A stretch of DNA of 64,000 bases, from positions 1 to 64,000 of the forward strand of contig JADKHC010000019.1 in NCBI GenBank assembly GCA_016721945.1, written 5' to 3'. Shown one piece after another: positions 14,943-22,610 of this stretch. The stretch comes from Verrucomicrobiota bacterium (GTDB lineage: Bacteria; Verrucomicrobiota; Verrucomicrobiia; Opitutales; Opitutaceae). The position numbers and the translations under genes are program-made. The stretch's first letter is position 1. Each line of letters begins with the position of its first letter. The notes under the pieces are model-generated. The model saw only the letters and a program-made list of their open reading frames with translations. It was not told the DNA's origin and made no database searches.

Positions 14943-16663
14943 GGGGAGGCCATGTTCCCTGAGTTTATGTTTCGCTGTAGAATCTGACGCAGCGTTTCCG
15001 GGCTGAAGGGCTTGGTAAGATAATCATCCATGCCTGCGGCGAGACAGATCTCGCGGTCGTGGATGCCTGCGGTCAGGGCCACAACGGGCAGGTGACGGCG
15101 CTGGGTTGCTTTTTCGCGCAGGCGGATCTGCCGGGCGGTGTCGATGCCGTTAAGCACGGGCATGTCGCAATCCATTAGGACGAGATCGTAGTTGTGGCGT
15201 TCGATGAGGTCGAGGACCTCCTGACCATTTTTCACGGCATCGACCTGGATGTTGAGGCGTTTGAGATGTTGAAGAACGACGCGTTGGTTAACGATATTGT
15301 CTTCGGCCACAAGGATGCGGGTCGTGGCTGCAAGGGGGGCCGGTGCGGAGTTTGAGGCGGCGTTTTGGGCTTGTGAGTTGGTTTTAGTGGCGTAGGCGAA
15401 TTCGAGAACGACGAGAAAGGTCGTGCCTTGTCCGGGTTGGCTTTCGACGAAGATGGTGCCATTCATGCGGTCGACGAGGCTTTGGCAGATGGCGAGCCCC
15501 AGGCCGGTGCCGCCGTATTGACGGGTGCTGGAGCCGTCGAGTTGGGCGAAGGACTGGAAGAGCCGTGGCTGATCCTCCGCAGCGATGCCGATGCCTGTGT
15601 CGCGCACACTGAATTCCAATCGCAGTCCGGTGGGTTTGGCTTCAAGCAGGCGCGCGTGGAGGCCAACCTCGCCCGTGGTGGTGAACTTAATGGCGTTGTC
15701 GACGAGGTTAAAAAGGATTTGCCGGAGGCGGACGGGATCGCCGATGAGCGGGCCTTTGATGGCAGGATCGATACTGGAGGCGAACGCCAGTTTCTTTTCG
15801 CCCGCTTTAGGAGCGAGGATTTGTTCGACACTCGCGATAACCACTGCGGGATCGAACGGCGTTTCTTCAATATTGAGCATGCCGCTCTCGATCTTGGAGA
15901 TGTCGAGAATATCGTTGAGGACGATGCGGAGGTGGTCGCCGCTGGTGGCGATGGCTTGGGCATTATTTCGCTGCGCAGGGGAGAGATCGGAGTCGAGCAG
16001 GAGGGAAGCCATGCCTAGGACGCCGTTGAGCGGCGTGTAGATTTCGTGGCTTATCGTGGCCAAGAAAATGTTCTTAGCGCGGTTTGAGTGTTCGGCTGCT
16101 TCTTTGGCGCGCTGTAGTTCGGCGGTGCGGATTGCGACCATGGCTTCGAGTTGGTCGAGTCTGAGCGCGGCGGCGGCGGTGAGGCGCCATTTTTCCGAGA
16201 GCGCCTGGGTGAGTTGTAGGACCTCGATTTCGTCGAACGGTTTTTTGAGGATGATCAGTTTGTCGGAGGGGCCTAACCGTTTTGAAATGGCGGGCCAGCC
16301 GTGATCCGAAAAGGCGGTGCAGATGACGACCTGCAAGTGCGGGTCTGCCTCCCAGAGACGGGGGATGGTATCGAGGCCATCCCAACCGGGTGGCATGCGC
16401 ATATCGACAAAGGCCACGGTGAATGGCTGGCCGGCGTCGACGGCGTTGCGCACGAGTTCGACGCCCTCTTGTCCTTGGAAAGCGAAGTCGAGGCGGACTT
16501 CGGGTTTGACCGTCAACTGGCCGCGGGAATCGAAAATGGCTGCGGCGAGGTCGTCGATGCGGGCGCTGTTTGCGGCAGCGAGCGGAGGAGCAAAAATCTT
16601 CCTGAAATCCTCGTGGATGGCCGGAGTGTCGTCGATGACGAGGATGCGTGGCACCGGGGTCAT
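14939..16663 (-). CDS. hybrid histidine kinase: receiver-HisKA-HATPase-receiver
   Basis: A 574-residue cytoplasmic protein. The N-terminal receiver (DDTPAIHEDFRKIF, Asp87 in VDMRMPPGWDG) is closely similar to that of the next gene, pointing to duplication. A coiled linker leads to HisKA with His206 in FLATISHEIYTPLNGVLGM, then an ATPase with SVRDTGIGI and GGTGLGLAI. The C-terminal receiver has Asp498 in LVLMDCDMPVLNG. There is no PAS or membrane segment. Both ends overlap neighbouring kinase genes by four bases (ATGA), indicating coupled translation and a shared phosphorelay. Confidence 0.93.
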   Translation of the reverse strand: MTPVPRILVIDDTPAIHEDFRKIFAPPLAAANSARIDDLAAAIFDSRGQLTVKPEVRLDFAFQGQEGVELVRNAVDAGQPFTVAFVDMRMPPGWDGLDTIPRLWEADPHLQVVICTAFSDHGWPAISKRLGPSDKLIILKKPFDEIEVLQLTQALSEKWRLTAAAALRLDQLEAMVAIRTAELQRAKEAAEHSNRAKNIFLATISHEIYTPLNGVLGMASLLLDSDLSPAQRNNAQAIATSGDHLRIVLNDILDISKIESGMLNIEETPFDPAVVIASVEQILAPKAGEKKLAFASSIDPAIKGPLIGDPVRLRQILFNLVDNAIKFTTTGEVGLHARLLEAKPTGLRLEFSVRDTGIGIAAEDQPRLFQSFAQLDGSSTRQYGGTGLGLAICQSLVDRMNGTIFVESQPGQGTTFLVVLEFAYATKTNSQAQNAASNSAPAPLAATTRILVAEDNIVNQRVVLQHLKRLNIQVDAVKNGQEVLDLIERHNYDLVLMDCDMPVLNGIDTARQIRLREKATQRRHLPVVALTAGIHDREICLAAGMDDYLTKPFSPETLRQILQRNINSGNMASP

Positions 16664-18366
16664 GGCGTTTCCTTTTGGATCTGTGGGTTGTCTATGGGCG
16701 CTGCGGCTGGCAGGATGAGCGTGAAGCTCGCACCGAGGCCGGGGCCTTTACTGTCGACCATGAGTTGTCCGCCCAGAGCTCGTGCGGCGAGTGCGCCTGA
16801 GTGCAGGCCGAAGCCGTGGCCATCTTTGCGAGTGGTGAAGCCGTGGCGGAAGATTTTCTGCCGGTTTTCCGAGGAGATGCCGATGCCGTTGTCTTCAACC
16901 GTGAATTTCACCTGGCCGTCGGCGGCGCTCAAGCGAAGGGAGATATGGCCTTCACCTGGTTCGAGTGGCTTCACCGCCTGAATGGCGTTGGTCACGAAAT
17001 TTATCAGGATTTGAAGGACTTGGTGACGGTCGGTGTGCAGCACTGGAACTTCGTCGAAATGGCGGGTGACCTGGACCTGGTGCCGGGCGAGCGACGCCTG
17101 GGTCATGCGCAGGGTTTCCTCAAAAAGTGCGGCGGGGGCGACGTTTTGGATGACGCCGCCGGACTTGGCGTAGCTTTGCTGCGTCGCGACGATCTGCTTA
17201 ATGTGATCGACGTTTTGCACGAGCTGGCCGAGTTCGGCGACCACGGCAGATTGGTCGGTTGGGAGTTGTTCGGCAATTTCCATCAACAGTGCCGGGACGA
17301 GCTGCCCACGCGGATCGCTGGCGAGGAATTGCGGGAGTTTTTCGCCCTGAGCGCGCATGAGTCCGCCAACCTGCTTGAGGAGCGCGAGCCGGGGCGAGCC
17401 TGCCAGGGAGTTTTGCACCAGGTTGGCAGAGATGTTTACGGAGTTCAGAACGTTGCCGACGTTGTGAAGGACGCCGGTTGCCACCTCGGCCATGCCTGCC
17501 TCGCGGGAAAGCTGCATGAGACGGCGCTGCGCCTCGGCTAGTTCGCGATGGGCGAGCTCGCGGGCGGCGATCTGGTCCTGCAGGGCGCGCGTGCGCTCTT
17601 GCACGCGTTGTTCAAGCGTTTCGTTGGCTTCTTTCAAAGTGCTGTCGCGGCGGAGCAGGGCCTCGGTCATGGTGTTGACCGAGCTGGCCAGTTGGCCCAA
17701 TTCATCAGTTCGGCCCGTGGGGGCGCGGGCGGAGAGGTCGCCCGCAGCGATTTTGCCGACGGTGTCTTGAAGGTTGATAATGGGCCGAACCAGATACTTG
17801 GCGTAAAGAATCATCGCTCCCAGGCTTAGCATGGTAAAGAAGAGGGCGAGTAGGCCGGTGCGGAAGTAGACGCTGCGCACGCTTTGGTCATAGGTCTCAA
17901 GCGAGAGGCCGACATGAATCCAGCCCCAACTGATGCCCGAGTAGTTGAATGGTTCGGAAAAGTTGTAGGTTGGTTGTTGAAACAATGGCATCACGGCCAT
18001 GTTGCTGCGGGGCTTGCGATCGGACGGGAGCCAGACATCGGTAAGCGCAAGGCTCCGCCAGCCACTACGCTCGTGAATGAGCGAGAAGCCGTCATTGCGG
18101 GTGAGGATGATGTACTTGATGGAGCGGTCGGCCTTGAGCATCTCCATGCATTGGTCCACGACGCTGCTGTAATCTTCGTTGACGACGGCGGCCGCAGTGA
18201 TGTTGCGCAGGGAAACGGCGACACTATAGGCTTTCGATCCCAGGTTGGCCTGGAAGATTCGTTTTTGCTCGGGGATGATCGCCAGAGCAAAAGTGACCAC
18301 CGTCATCGTGGTGATGAGCCAGGCAAGGAGTGCGGTCCGCCAAGTGATTTTTTCCCACCAGATCAT
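16660..18366 (-). CDS. membrane HAMP sensor histidine kinase
   Basis: A 568-residue inner-membrane kinase. Transmembrane helices span about 10-32 and 170-193; the 140-residue periplasmic loop between them lacks a recognisable ligand domain. HAMP follows (LVRPIINLQDTVGKIAAGDL), then a coiled coil (240-290). The phospho-acceptor region is atypical: His301 in GVLHNVGNVLNSVN, with Asn rather than Glu or Asp after it. The ATPase has INFVTNAIQAV, VEDNGIGI and a G2 segment DGHGFGLHSGA. It sits between the PhnD-like genes and two hybrid kinases, so it is the likely entry point of the relay. Confidence 0.92.
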   Translation of the reverse strand: MIWWEKITWRTALLAWLITTMTVVTFALAIIPEQKRIFQANLGSKAYSVAVSLRNITAAAVVNEDYSSVVDQCMEMLKADRSIKYIILTRNDGFSLIHERSGWRSLALTDVWLPSDRKPRSNMAVMPLFQQPTYNFSEPFNYSGISWGWIHVGLSLETYDQSVRSVYFRTGLLALFFTMLSLGAMILYAKYLVRPIINLQDTVGKIAAGDLSARAPTGRTDELGQLASSVNTMTEALLRRDSTLKEANETLEQRVQERTRALQDQIAARELAHRELAEAQRRLMQLSREAGMAEVATGVLHNVGNVLNSVNISANLVQNSLAGSPRLALLKQVGGLMRAQGEKLPQFLASDPRGQLVPALLMEIAEQLPTDQSAVVAELGQLVQNVDHIKQIVATQQSYAKSGGVIQNVAPAALFEETLRMTQASLARHQVQVTRHFDEVPVLHTDRHQVLQILINFVTNAIQAVKPLEPGEGHISLRLSAADGQVKFTVEDNGIGISSENRQKIFRHGFTTRKDGHGFGLHSGALAARALGGQLMVDSKGPGLGASFTLILPAAAPIDNPQIQKETP

Positions 18367-18393
18367 ACTTGTTAGATGTTTTTGGTAGATCGG

Positions 18394-19356
18394 TTATTGG
18401 ACAGTGTCGACGGTTTTCGCGGACGGGTGGCGGAGCCGGGCTTGGGTCGCGATGAGCTCACGAACGCTTTCGATTTGTTCGGTACGGATTTCGGCGATCC
18501 CATCGCTTTGAAAGATGGTGAGAACCTGCTGGCCGGCGACGGTGTGTTGTGCGCTCACGACGGCATGGATGATGCGTTCAAGGGCGCGGGGCGAGATGCC
18601 CGCGCGAAAGCAGGTCACCGTGGGGATGAGTTGGGGTGAGGTTGCTATAATTTTCATCTGCTTCGTAACCTGCGGATTCATCTCACTCAGCACCTCAAAA
18701 CCCGTTCGGGTGACGATGCAGGCGTCAGCCTGTTGGAAGAAGACGGGGAGTACGGTTCGGGAGGGTTTGTTGACCGGAGTTACACTGCCGAAAAAATCTT
18801 TTGCTTCAGCGAAACCATTGGTTGCGAGCAGGACATCGAGCCAAATCGGTGAGAGCGAACCGCGCAGGCTGCCGTAGATCAGGAGGCGTTTATTTTGCAG
18901 GTCGGCAATGGTTTTTATCCCGGAGTCGTTGCGCGCCAGCAGTACGTATTGTTCGAAGTAGGTCCCTCCGACAGCGGCGGAAATCATGCGCGGGTGGACC
19001 AAACCGTCGGGAAGAGACAAGAATTCGGTGGATGTGAGCGAAATGATGTCGGCCGTGCCACTCGTGAAGGCAGCGGCCACAGCGGCTGCGTTTTCCAGCA
19101 CGCCGGGCGAATCGGAGACGGCGAGGTCGTCTTTGGATGCGAGCAGGATCGAGTAGCTTTTGACCGCGGCGCGGGTGTCGCCTTCGTTAAGGTCGACGAA
19201 CATCGAGCGTGTGAAGCCGAACTTCACCGGTAATTCGCGGCTATCGGAGTTCGTCTCGGTCGCAAAACCCGACCAAGAAACCAGCATCGTCAGCAACGCC
19301 AGGATCACAGTCCGTGTGCTTTGGTGGAATCGCGAAATGGGCAAGGCGTGAATCAT
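18394..19356 (-). CDS. PhnD-like periplasmic substrate-binding protein (first paralogue)
   Basis: A 320-residue exported protein with an N-terminal signal segment (LALLTMLVSWSGFATE). The rest is the PhnD-type type 2 periplasmic binding fold: VKFGFTRSMF, TSGTADIISLTSTEFL, ADLQNKRLLIYGSLRG, PVFFQQADACIVTRTGFEVL. The family binds phosphate, phosphonate, phosphite or related ligands; the ligand here is unknown. No ABC ATPase or permease is nearby and a membrane kinase follows after 27 bases, so a sensing rather than transport role is inferred. Its start overlaps the preceding paralogue by four bases. Confidence 0.88.
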   Translation of the reverse strand: MIHALPISRFHQSTRTVILALLTMLVSWSGFATETNSDSRELPVKFGFTRSMFVDLNEGDTRAAVKSYSILLASKDDLAVSDSPGVLENAAAVAAAFTSGTADIISLTSTEFLSLPDGLVHPRMISAAVGGTYFEQYVLLARNDSGIKTIADLQNKRLLIYGSLRGSLSPIWLDVLLATNGFAEAKDFFGSVTPVNKPSRTVLPVFFQQADACIVTRTGFEVLSEMNPQVTKQMKIIATSPQLIPTVTCFRAGISPRALERIIHAVVSAQHTVAGQQVLTIFQSDGIAEIRTEQIESVRELIATQARLRHPSAKTVDTVQ

Positions 19357-20360
19357 GGGGCCTCGGTGTCTGGCTTGCTGGGTTGCTGAAGTGGTGCGTG
19401 ATCACTACCGTTGGCGGTAGTGAAAAGTTTGGCATGCTCGTCGAGTAATGCGAGCGACGAAGCTGTGATCGAGAACGGGTGTTCGATGATTTGCTGCGTC
19501 TGGATGATCATCATGCCTTGTTGTCCGTAGGTTGAGGTGTGCATGAGGCCGCATTCTCTTATCACGGCTTGTTTGGTTGTGGCAGAAAAGTCGGAGCGAA
19601 AAGCCATGATTAGTGGAACGTAGGTGGGTGAACTGGCGATGATGCGCAATTCGCGTCCGATCTGCGGATTCATCTCGATCACGGTGTCAAAGCTGCGGCG
19701 TGTGACCAGGCATGCATCTACCTGACCAAAGAACACAGGCAGAACGGTCTTGAGCGCTTTGTCCGGTGTTGTGACCGAGCTGAAGAAATTAGCGGTAGCA
19801 GGTAGATTAGCTTTGGAAAGCTCGACATCGAGCCAAGGTCGGGCGAGGCAGGTGCGTGAACCACTGTGAATGAGAATTTTTTTGCCCTTGAGATCCTGTA
19901 AGGACTGGATGGGGCTGCGCTTGGCGACAATCAGGAGATAGGATTCCTCAGGGCTGCCTTGGCTGCAGGGGAAAACATAGCGGTCGAAGGATGTTTTTAC
20001 GCGTAGTGCCCAAAACTCTGTCATGGTCACTCCGAGGGCATCGATCGCTTTGGTGCGCAGCGCTTCTTCTGCCTCGGCTAGGGTTTGTGTGATCACGGGA
20101 TCGGGGTCGGCCGGGATGTCTTTTTCCCGAGAAATGGCGGCGGTGATGGTGCGTACTGCGGCGCGGGCCTCGGATACGTTCAAGCCGCTAAGCAGCTGGA
20201 TACTGAAACCCAGGCGCAAGGGTCTATTTACTGGTTCGGTAACGGTAGTCTCGGCTCGCAGCGTCAGCATGCCCAGCAGCAGTCCGGTCGCCAGATTTTG
20301 GAGCAGGCGTATAGTTCGATTGGCGCGTGGAGCTCGTGGCGATCGTAGGGCGGCATTCAT
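19353..20360 (-). CDS. PhnD-like periplasmic substrate-binding protein (second paralogue)
   Basis: A 335-residue exported protein: a basic N-terminus and hydrophobic segment (LLQNLATGLLLGMLTLRA) then the PhnD-like fold (LRLGFSIQLLSGLN, LQDLKGKKILIHSGSRTC, TVLPVFFGQVDACLVTRRSF, EMNPQIGRELRIIASSP). The last two segments align with those of the downstream paralogue (TVLPVFFQQADACIVTRTGF, EMNPQVTKQMKIIATSP), showing an in-operon duplication. Four-base overlaps at both ends tie it to its neighbours. No lipobox is evident. Confidence 0.88.
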   Translation of the reverse strand: MNAALRSPRAPRANRTIRLLQNLATGLLLGMLTLRAETTVTEPVNRPLRLGFSIQLLSGLNVSEARAAVRTITAAISREKDIPADPDPVITQTLAEAEEALRTKAIDALGVTMTEFWALRVKTSFDRYVFPCSQGSPEESYLLIVAKRSPIQSLQDLKGKKILIHSGSRTCLARPWLDVELSKANLPATANFFSSVTTPDKALKTVLPVFFGQVDACLVTRRSFDTVIEMNPQIGRELRIIASSPTYVPLIMAFRSDFSATTKQAVIRECGLMHTSTYGQQGMMIIQTQQIIEHPFSITASSLALLDEHAKLFTTANGSDHAPLQQPSKPDTEAP

Positions 20361-20584
20361 GGCGCAACGCAGTCGGGTTTTACCGGTATACGCAGGGCTG
20401 CGAGCCGGAGTTGGTACTGGGCCGCACAGCTTCGGGCGTATTCATCGAGCATGGCGAGTGCTTTGATTGAGGCCCGGCATGGGGCCAACATGACCAGCAC
20501 GAGGATGCTAGCTACAGACACTGGACGCCGACCGGCGGAAGCGCGGACGAGGTTCGGCAAATATAGATATGAGTTGCGGGGCAC
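20357..20584 (-). CDS. small hydrophobic protein of the signalling operon
   Basis: A predicted 75-residue protein from a GTG at 20584, two bases after the TolC stop, to a stop overlapping the next start by four bases (20357-20360). It has a basic N-terminus, one hydrophobic segment (SVASILVLVMLAPC) and a helical tail. The cysteine after the hydrophobic run could be a lipobox (VMLAPC), but the fit is poor. The operon-like spacing at both ends is the main reason to believe it. No family recognised. Confidence 0.5.
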   Translation of the reverse strand: MPRNSYLYLPNLVRASAGRRPVSVASILVLVMLAPCRASIKALAMLDEYARSCAAQYQLRLAALRIPVKPDCVAP

Positions 20585-20586
20585 GA

Positions 20587-22152
20587 TTAACGCACGCCTT
20601 CGATCTGGCGTGAGAGCTCCCTGCCGATCACGAGGGTGAGTTGTGACTGGATGGCTGCGTGATCGTATTGATTTTTGTAATACTGGGCACACATCATGGC
20701 TTCCATCAGCTGGGCACGGATGACTTTATCGGTTTCAACCAGTTCGTTTTGATAGGCTCGGATATTGAGGTCACGGTTTTCGATCGCGGCGTTCATGGCG
20801 GCGAGTGTGGCGTCGTGGGCTTTACGGGCTGCGTCGAGTCCGAGAAAGAGATCCTTGATCTGGAGGCCGAGGCCTTCACGCAGGAGGAATCGCTGTTCTT
20901 TGAGTTGGTTTAGCCGGGCTCTGGCTTCGGCTACTTTGTTGCGAGTGAGAAAGCCGTCGAAGAGAGGCAACTCCATGCCGAGACCTATGCCCCAGCCTTC
21001 TTTGTTGATATCGGTGGCCATGCCGGCGTCGTAGCCGTTCCACCATTTGTGCAAATTACCGGTAAGCGCTAGTTTCGGTGAGTGGCCGCTGCGCGCGGTT
21101 TGCACGGCACCTTCGCGTGCGCTCAGACCGGCTTCGAGGCGTTTCCAGTCGGGGCTGAATTCGTAGGCGTTGCCGACGAGGGCGGGCAGGTCGGACGTGA
21201 GCGGCGTGTAAGGGATTTCGTTGTCCTTGGGCGTGACGCTGTTTTGCCAGGGGAGACCGGCGGTGTTGGCGAGTGCGGCGCGGGCCATGGCCTCGTTTTT
21301 TTCAAGTTGGGCCACGAGCGCGCGGATGGTTTCCACCATGACTTTGTTGTCGAGGTAGTCGGCCTTGGTTACTTTGCCGCCGCCACCTTGGTACATTGTC
21401 TCGGTTAGGTTGAGCGTGGCTTCCATGCGGGCGAGTGTATCGGCCCCAAGTTGGCGAAGTTGGCGGGCGAGGATCGAACCGTAGTACATCCGTCGGACGC
21501 TGTCGGCGATCTCAAGATCGGTGCGGCGAGCCTCTTGTTTCATCGCCTCGACATAGCCCGTGGCCTGTCGATTGAGGCCCTTGCGCATGCCGCCGTCGTA
21601 AAGCAACCAGGTGAGATTGATCGAGCCCACGAACGAATCCGGGTTCATCAGTTTCACGTCTTGCGCGGGTACGTGAAATTCTTGCGCGGAGGTGGTTATG
21701 CTCTGACTCGGCACGCTGACCGGGAGTTGCACAGCGGTTGGTCCGAGGACACCGGCGGGTACCGTGATCATCGCGGTGGAGGCGGGTGTCGTGATGGTCT
21801 GTGCGGGCACACCCATGGCCGTCGATGGGAAAAGAAAATTCGGGGCCTCATCCATGCGCTGATAACCCGCCTGGAGTTTCAACTGTGGCCAGTAGCCGGA
21901 CAGCGCCTGCTGGTGTTGTGCTTCCGCGACGGCTACCGCGAACTGTGAGGCGGGCCGCCGGTGGTTGTTCTGCAAGGCCATGGCCAAGCACTCGTCGAGC
22001 GTCAGCACCCGGTCGCCGTCCAGGGCAGGTTCGGTATTAGCGGTTTTAGTTGTTTCGACGCCTCGTGCCAGCGCGGCACAAAAAACGAACAGGACAATAG
22101 CGCTAAGTAGCGTTTGGCGTCTGGAGGTTCTCCGGAGTTGGGGATGTTTCAT
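20587..22152 (-). CDS. TolC-family outer membrane channel protein
   Basis: A 521-residue outer-membrane efflux protein. After a signal peptide (LLSAIVLFVFCAALARG), TolC-type repeats begin with LTLDECLAMALQNN and YWPQLKLQAGYQRMDEAPNF. A second repeat contains WGIGLGMELPLFDGFLTRNK. Long helical segments follow both. An insertion of about 60 residues rich in Thr, Ser, Pro and Val (residues 120-175) is unusual and probably surface exposed. The ATG at 22152 is used rather than the TTG at 22167. First gene of the operon; no adaptor or pump accompanies it. Confidence 0.92.
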   Translation of the reverse strand: MKHPQLRRTSRRQTLLSAIVLFVFCAALARGVETTKTANTEPALDGDRVLTLDECLAMALQNNHRRPASQFAVAVAEAQHQQALSGYWPQLKLQAGYQRMDEAPNFLFPSTAMGVPAQTITTPASTAMITVPAGVLGPTAVQLPVSVPSQSITTSAQEFHVPAQDVKLMNPDSFVGSINLTWLLYDGGMRKGLNRQATGYVEAMKQEARRTDLEIADSVRRMYYGSILARQLRQLGADTLARMEATLNLTETMYQGGGGKVTKADYLDNKVMVETIRALVAQLEKNEAMARAALANTAGLPWQNSVTPKDNEIPYTPLTSDLPALVGNAYEFSPDWKRLEAGLSAREGAVQTARSGHSPKLALTGNLHKWWNGYDAGMATDINKEGWGIGLGMELPLFDGFLTRNKVAEARARLNQLKEQRFLLREGLGLQIKDLFLGLDAARKAHDATLAAMNAAIENRDLNIRAYQNELVETDKVIRAQLMEAMMCAQYYKNQYDHAAIQSQLTLVIGRELSRQIEGVR

Positions 22153-22610
22153 CGTGGTTTGCGTCAAACGGCGTCATCCTTCGGTACTGGTCAGGATGAA
22201 CAGTTCAGGGAGTTTATATAATGAGTGCGGCGTGGAGGGTAGGGACGGCCAGCCTTGGCCGTCCGGTTGGATGTGTGCTGGTTGTGAGCTACGCTTACGG
22301 ACGACCCGGCGGGTCGTCCCTACCTTTGGCTATTTTGATAGGTTTGAGTGAGAAATGGCATCAGACCCCGTGTTTTTGCGTAACGCATGAATTGAAGGCG
22401 TTATGCAAAGGCACCGAGACTGGCTGCGTAATGGGAGGTTCAGACGTGGTTACTATCGTCACACCGAGAGGTTGCCTTGAGGGCAGAAGCCCCGGGAATA
22501 ACCCTAAGTTCCCGTTAGGGCATTGCGCTTTTCATGCTGACCGGCCCGAGTCTAATTCTGCCGGATATCGTTGTCCAGCAGATGGAAATACTAATCGGCC
22601 AATACTCAGC
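22153..22610. other. promoter region of the signalling operon and repeats (458-base gap)
   Basis: The gap between dnaE and the TolC gene holds a perfect palindrome TGAACAGTTCA (22197-22207) some 45 bases before the TolC ATG, an AT-rich TTTATATAAT just upstream that may be its promoter, the paired hairpin at 22238-22324, and a CCCTAAGTTCCCGTTAGGG stem-loop at about 22503-22521, on the dnaE side, that may terminate dnaE. No credible ORF seen. Confidence 0.4.
22238..22324. repeat. paired-hairpin repeat (family F)
   Basis: Outer arms GGTAGGGACG (22238) and CGTCCCTACC (to 22324) enclose two hairpins: GGACGGCCAG...TTGGCCGTCC and GGACGACCC...GGGTCGTCC. Architecture resembles family D though the sequence differs. 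One copy in this window. Confidence 0.65.

Noticed and set aside
18394..20360. Phosphonate ABC importer locus
   Set aside because: The PhnD-like proteins lack any adjacent ATPase or permease and sit with kinases instead.
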